Shown piece after piece: positions 60,797 through 64,000 of a stretch of DNA of 64,000 nt. Position 1 is the first letter of the stretch. Every line of letters begins with the position of its first letter. Position numbers and translations under genes: made by a program. The DNA is from Candidatus Desulfovibrio gallistercoris. Lineage in GTDB: Bacteria; Desulfobacterota; Desulfovibrionia; Desulfovibrionales; Desulfovibrionaceae. The notes beneath the pieces were generated by a model, which did no database searches, had not been told where the DNA came from, and saw only the letters and a program-made list of their open reading frames with translations. The stretch covers positions 19,651 through 83,650 of the forward strand of contig DWYJ01000041.1 in assembly GCA_019118745.1 (NCBI GenBank). The letters run 5' to 3'.

Positions 60797-61987
60797 TCAG
60801 GAGCGGTAATCGGCGTTCAGGCTGACGTAATCGTGGCTCAGGTCGGAGGCGTGCACGGCGGCCACGCCGGGGCCGTCGCCCAGCTCGATGCCCACTTCGA
60901 TATCCTTGCCCTTGAGGAGTTCGGCAAGCTGTTCTTCCAGATGATCATTGACGGGCTGGCCGTCGCGGAAGCGTTCGACGCCGCAGAGGGTGAGGCGCAC
61001 GGCGTCGGGGTCGATGGCCACGCCGCTGCGGCCCACGGCCGCCACGATGCGGCCCCAGTTGGCGTCCTGCCCGTAGATGGCGGTCTTGACGAGCTGGGAG
61101 TGGGCCACGGTGCGCGCCACCTGTTCGGCGTCGGCATCGCTGGCCGCGCCGCAGACGCTGATGTGCATGACCTTGGTGGCCCCTTCGCCGTCCTTGACCA
61201 GCATGTGGGCAAGGCGGCCCAGCACGTCGGTCAGGGCGTCTTCAAGCTGGCGGGCGTCCTGCTCGGCGGCGGCGGAGACGCCGGAGGCGCCGTTGGCCAG
61301 GCCGAGCACGGTGTCGTTGGTGGAGGTGTCGCCGTCCACCGTGACGCGGTTGAAGGTCTTGGCCACGGCGCGCGCGAACATGTCCTGCCAGGCTTCGCGC
61401 TCCACGGCGGCGTCGGTGAGCACCACGGAAAGCATGGTGGCCATGTTGGGGCAGATCATGCCCGCGCCCTTGGCCATGCCCGCGAGCCGCACCTCGCCGC
61501 CGGAAAGGCGGACCTGCCGGGTCACGAACTTGGGAAAGGCGTCCGTGGTCATGAAGGCGCGGGTGAAGCCCTCCGCATCCTGCGTGCCGAGGCTCCGGGC
61601 CAGCGCGGGCACGGCGGCGCGCCACAGGTCCATCTTGAGCTGCGCGCCGATGACGCCGGTGGACAGGGGCACGATCTCGTGCGGCTGCACGCCCACGGCT
61701 TCAGCCACCAGACGCTGCGTCTCGCGGCAGTTCTCGATCCCCTCGCGGCCGGTGCAGGCATTGGCCTGTCCGGAGTTGGCCAGCACGGCGCGGGCCGTGC
61801 CGTAGCGGGCCAGGATCTCCTGCCCGACCTGGACCGGAGCGGCCTTGAAGGCATTGGTGGTGAAGAGAGCGGCCATGACGGCCGGACGGTCGGAGACGAT
61901 AAGGCCGATATCGTTACGGCCGGGCTTCTTGAAACCCGCGGCGGCGGCGCCGGCGCGGAACCCTTGAGGCAGATCGCTTTTCATCAT
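60797..61987 (-). CDS. argJ: Bifunctional ornithine acetyltransferase / N-acetylglutamate synthase
   Basis: VLANSGQANACTG; MAKGAGMICPNMATML; VDGDTSTNDTVLGLANG. Confidence 0.95.
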   Translation of the reverse strand: MMKSDLPQGFRAGAAAAGFKKPGRNDIGLIVSDRPAVMAALFTTNAFKAAPVQVGQEILARYGTARAVLANSGQANACTGREGIENCRETQRLVAEAVGVQPHEIVPLSTGVIGAQLKMDLWRAAVPALARSLGTQDAEGFTRAFMTTDAFPKFVTRQVRLSGGEVRLAGMAKGAGMICPNMATMLSVVLTDAAVEREAWQDMFARAVAKTFNRVTVDGDTSTNDTVLGLANGASGVSAAAEQDARQLEDALTDVLGRLAHMLVKDGEGATKVMHISVCGAASDADAEQVARTVAHSQLVKTAIYGQDANWGRIVAAVGRSGVAIDPDAVRLTLCGVERFRDGQPVNDHLEEQLAELLKGKDIEVGIELGDGPGVAAVHASDLSHDYVSLNADYRS

Positions 61988-62092
61988 TGACCCCGTGAGA
62001 GATGGACACATGGAACAAAGGCGGGAATTCCGCCCTTTCGGACACAATTCCCGCCCTTCATGATCAACAAGGCATCAGCTTGCGGTCGTGCG

Positions 62093-64000
<1,908 letters not shown>

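Overview
High-GC bacterial chromosome segment whose gene content fits a Desulfovibrio-type sulfate reducer: decaheme cytochrome plus complete Rnf operon with ApbE, an Ahb (siroheme to heme) pathway with hemB, and a DsrE-like protein. Other recognisable genes: MFS (partial), FmdB, purB, pyrE, L,D-transpeptidase, AGCS symporter, cytochrome P460, a large signalling-like protein, cardiolipin synthase, glycosyltransferase/GtrA/polytopic protein, FadL-like porin, larE-hisF-hisH, tamB-tamA, ogt, HD-GYP regulator, lpd, alaS, recA, argJ and fusA (partial). The most unusual items are: (1) two families of dispersed intergenic MITE-like repeats with inverted termini, several copies of which abut or form TAG stop codons of neighbouring genes; (2) four tandem paralogs of an unrecognised secreted protein family with conserved ends and divergent middles; (3) a 7TMR-DISM/HK/REC/HPt-like giant protein that appears to lack phospho-acceptor residues; (4) a cytochrome P460 gene split by one in-frame amber codon where a Trp is expected; (5) perfect 21-bp hairpins and a hairpin unit with compensatory changes inside one repeat family. 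No tRNA, rRNA or CRISPR array was recognised. All calls are by eye; no database search was run.
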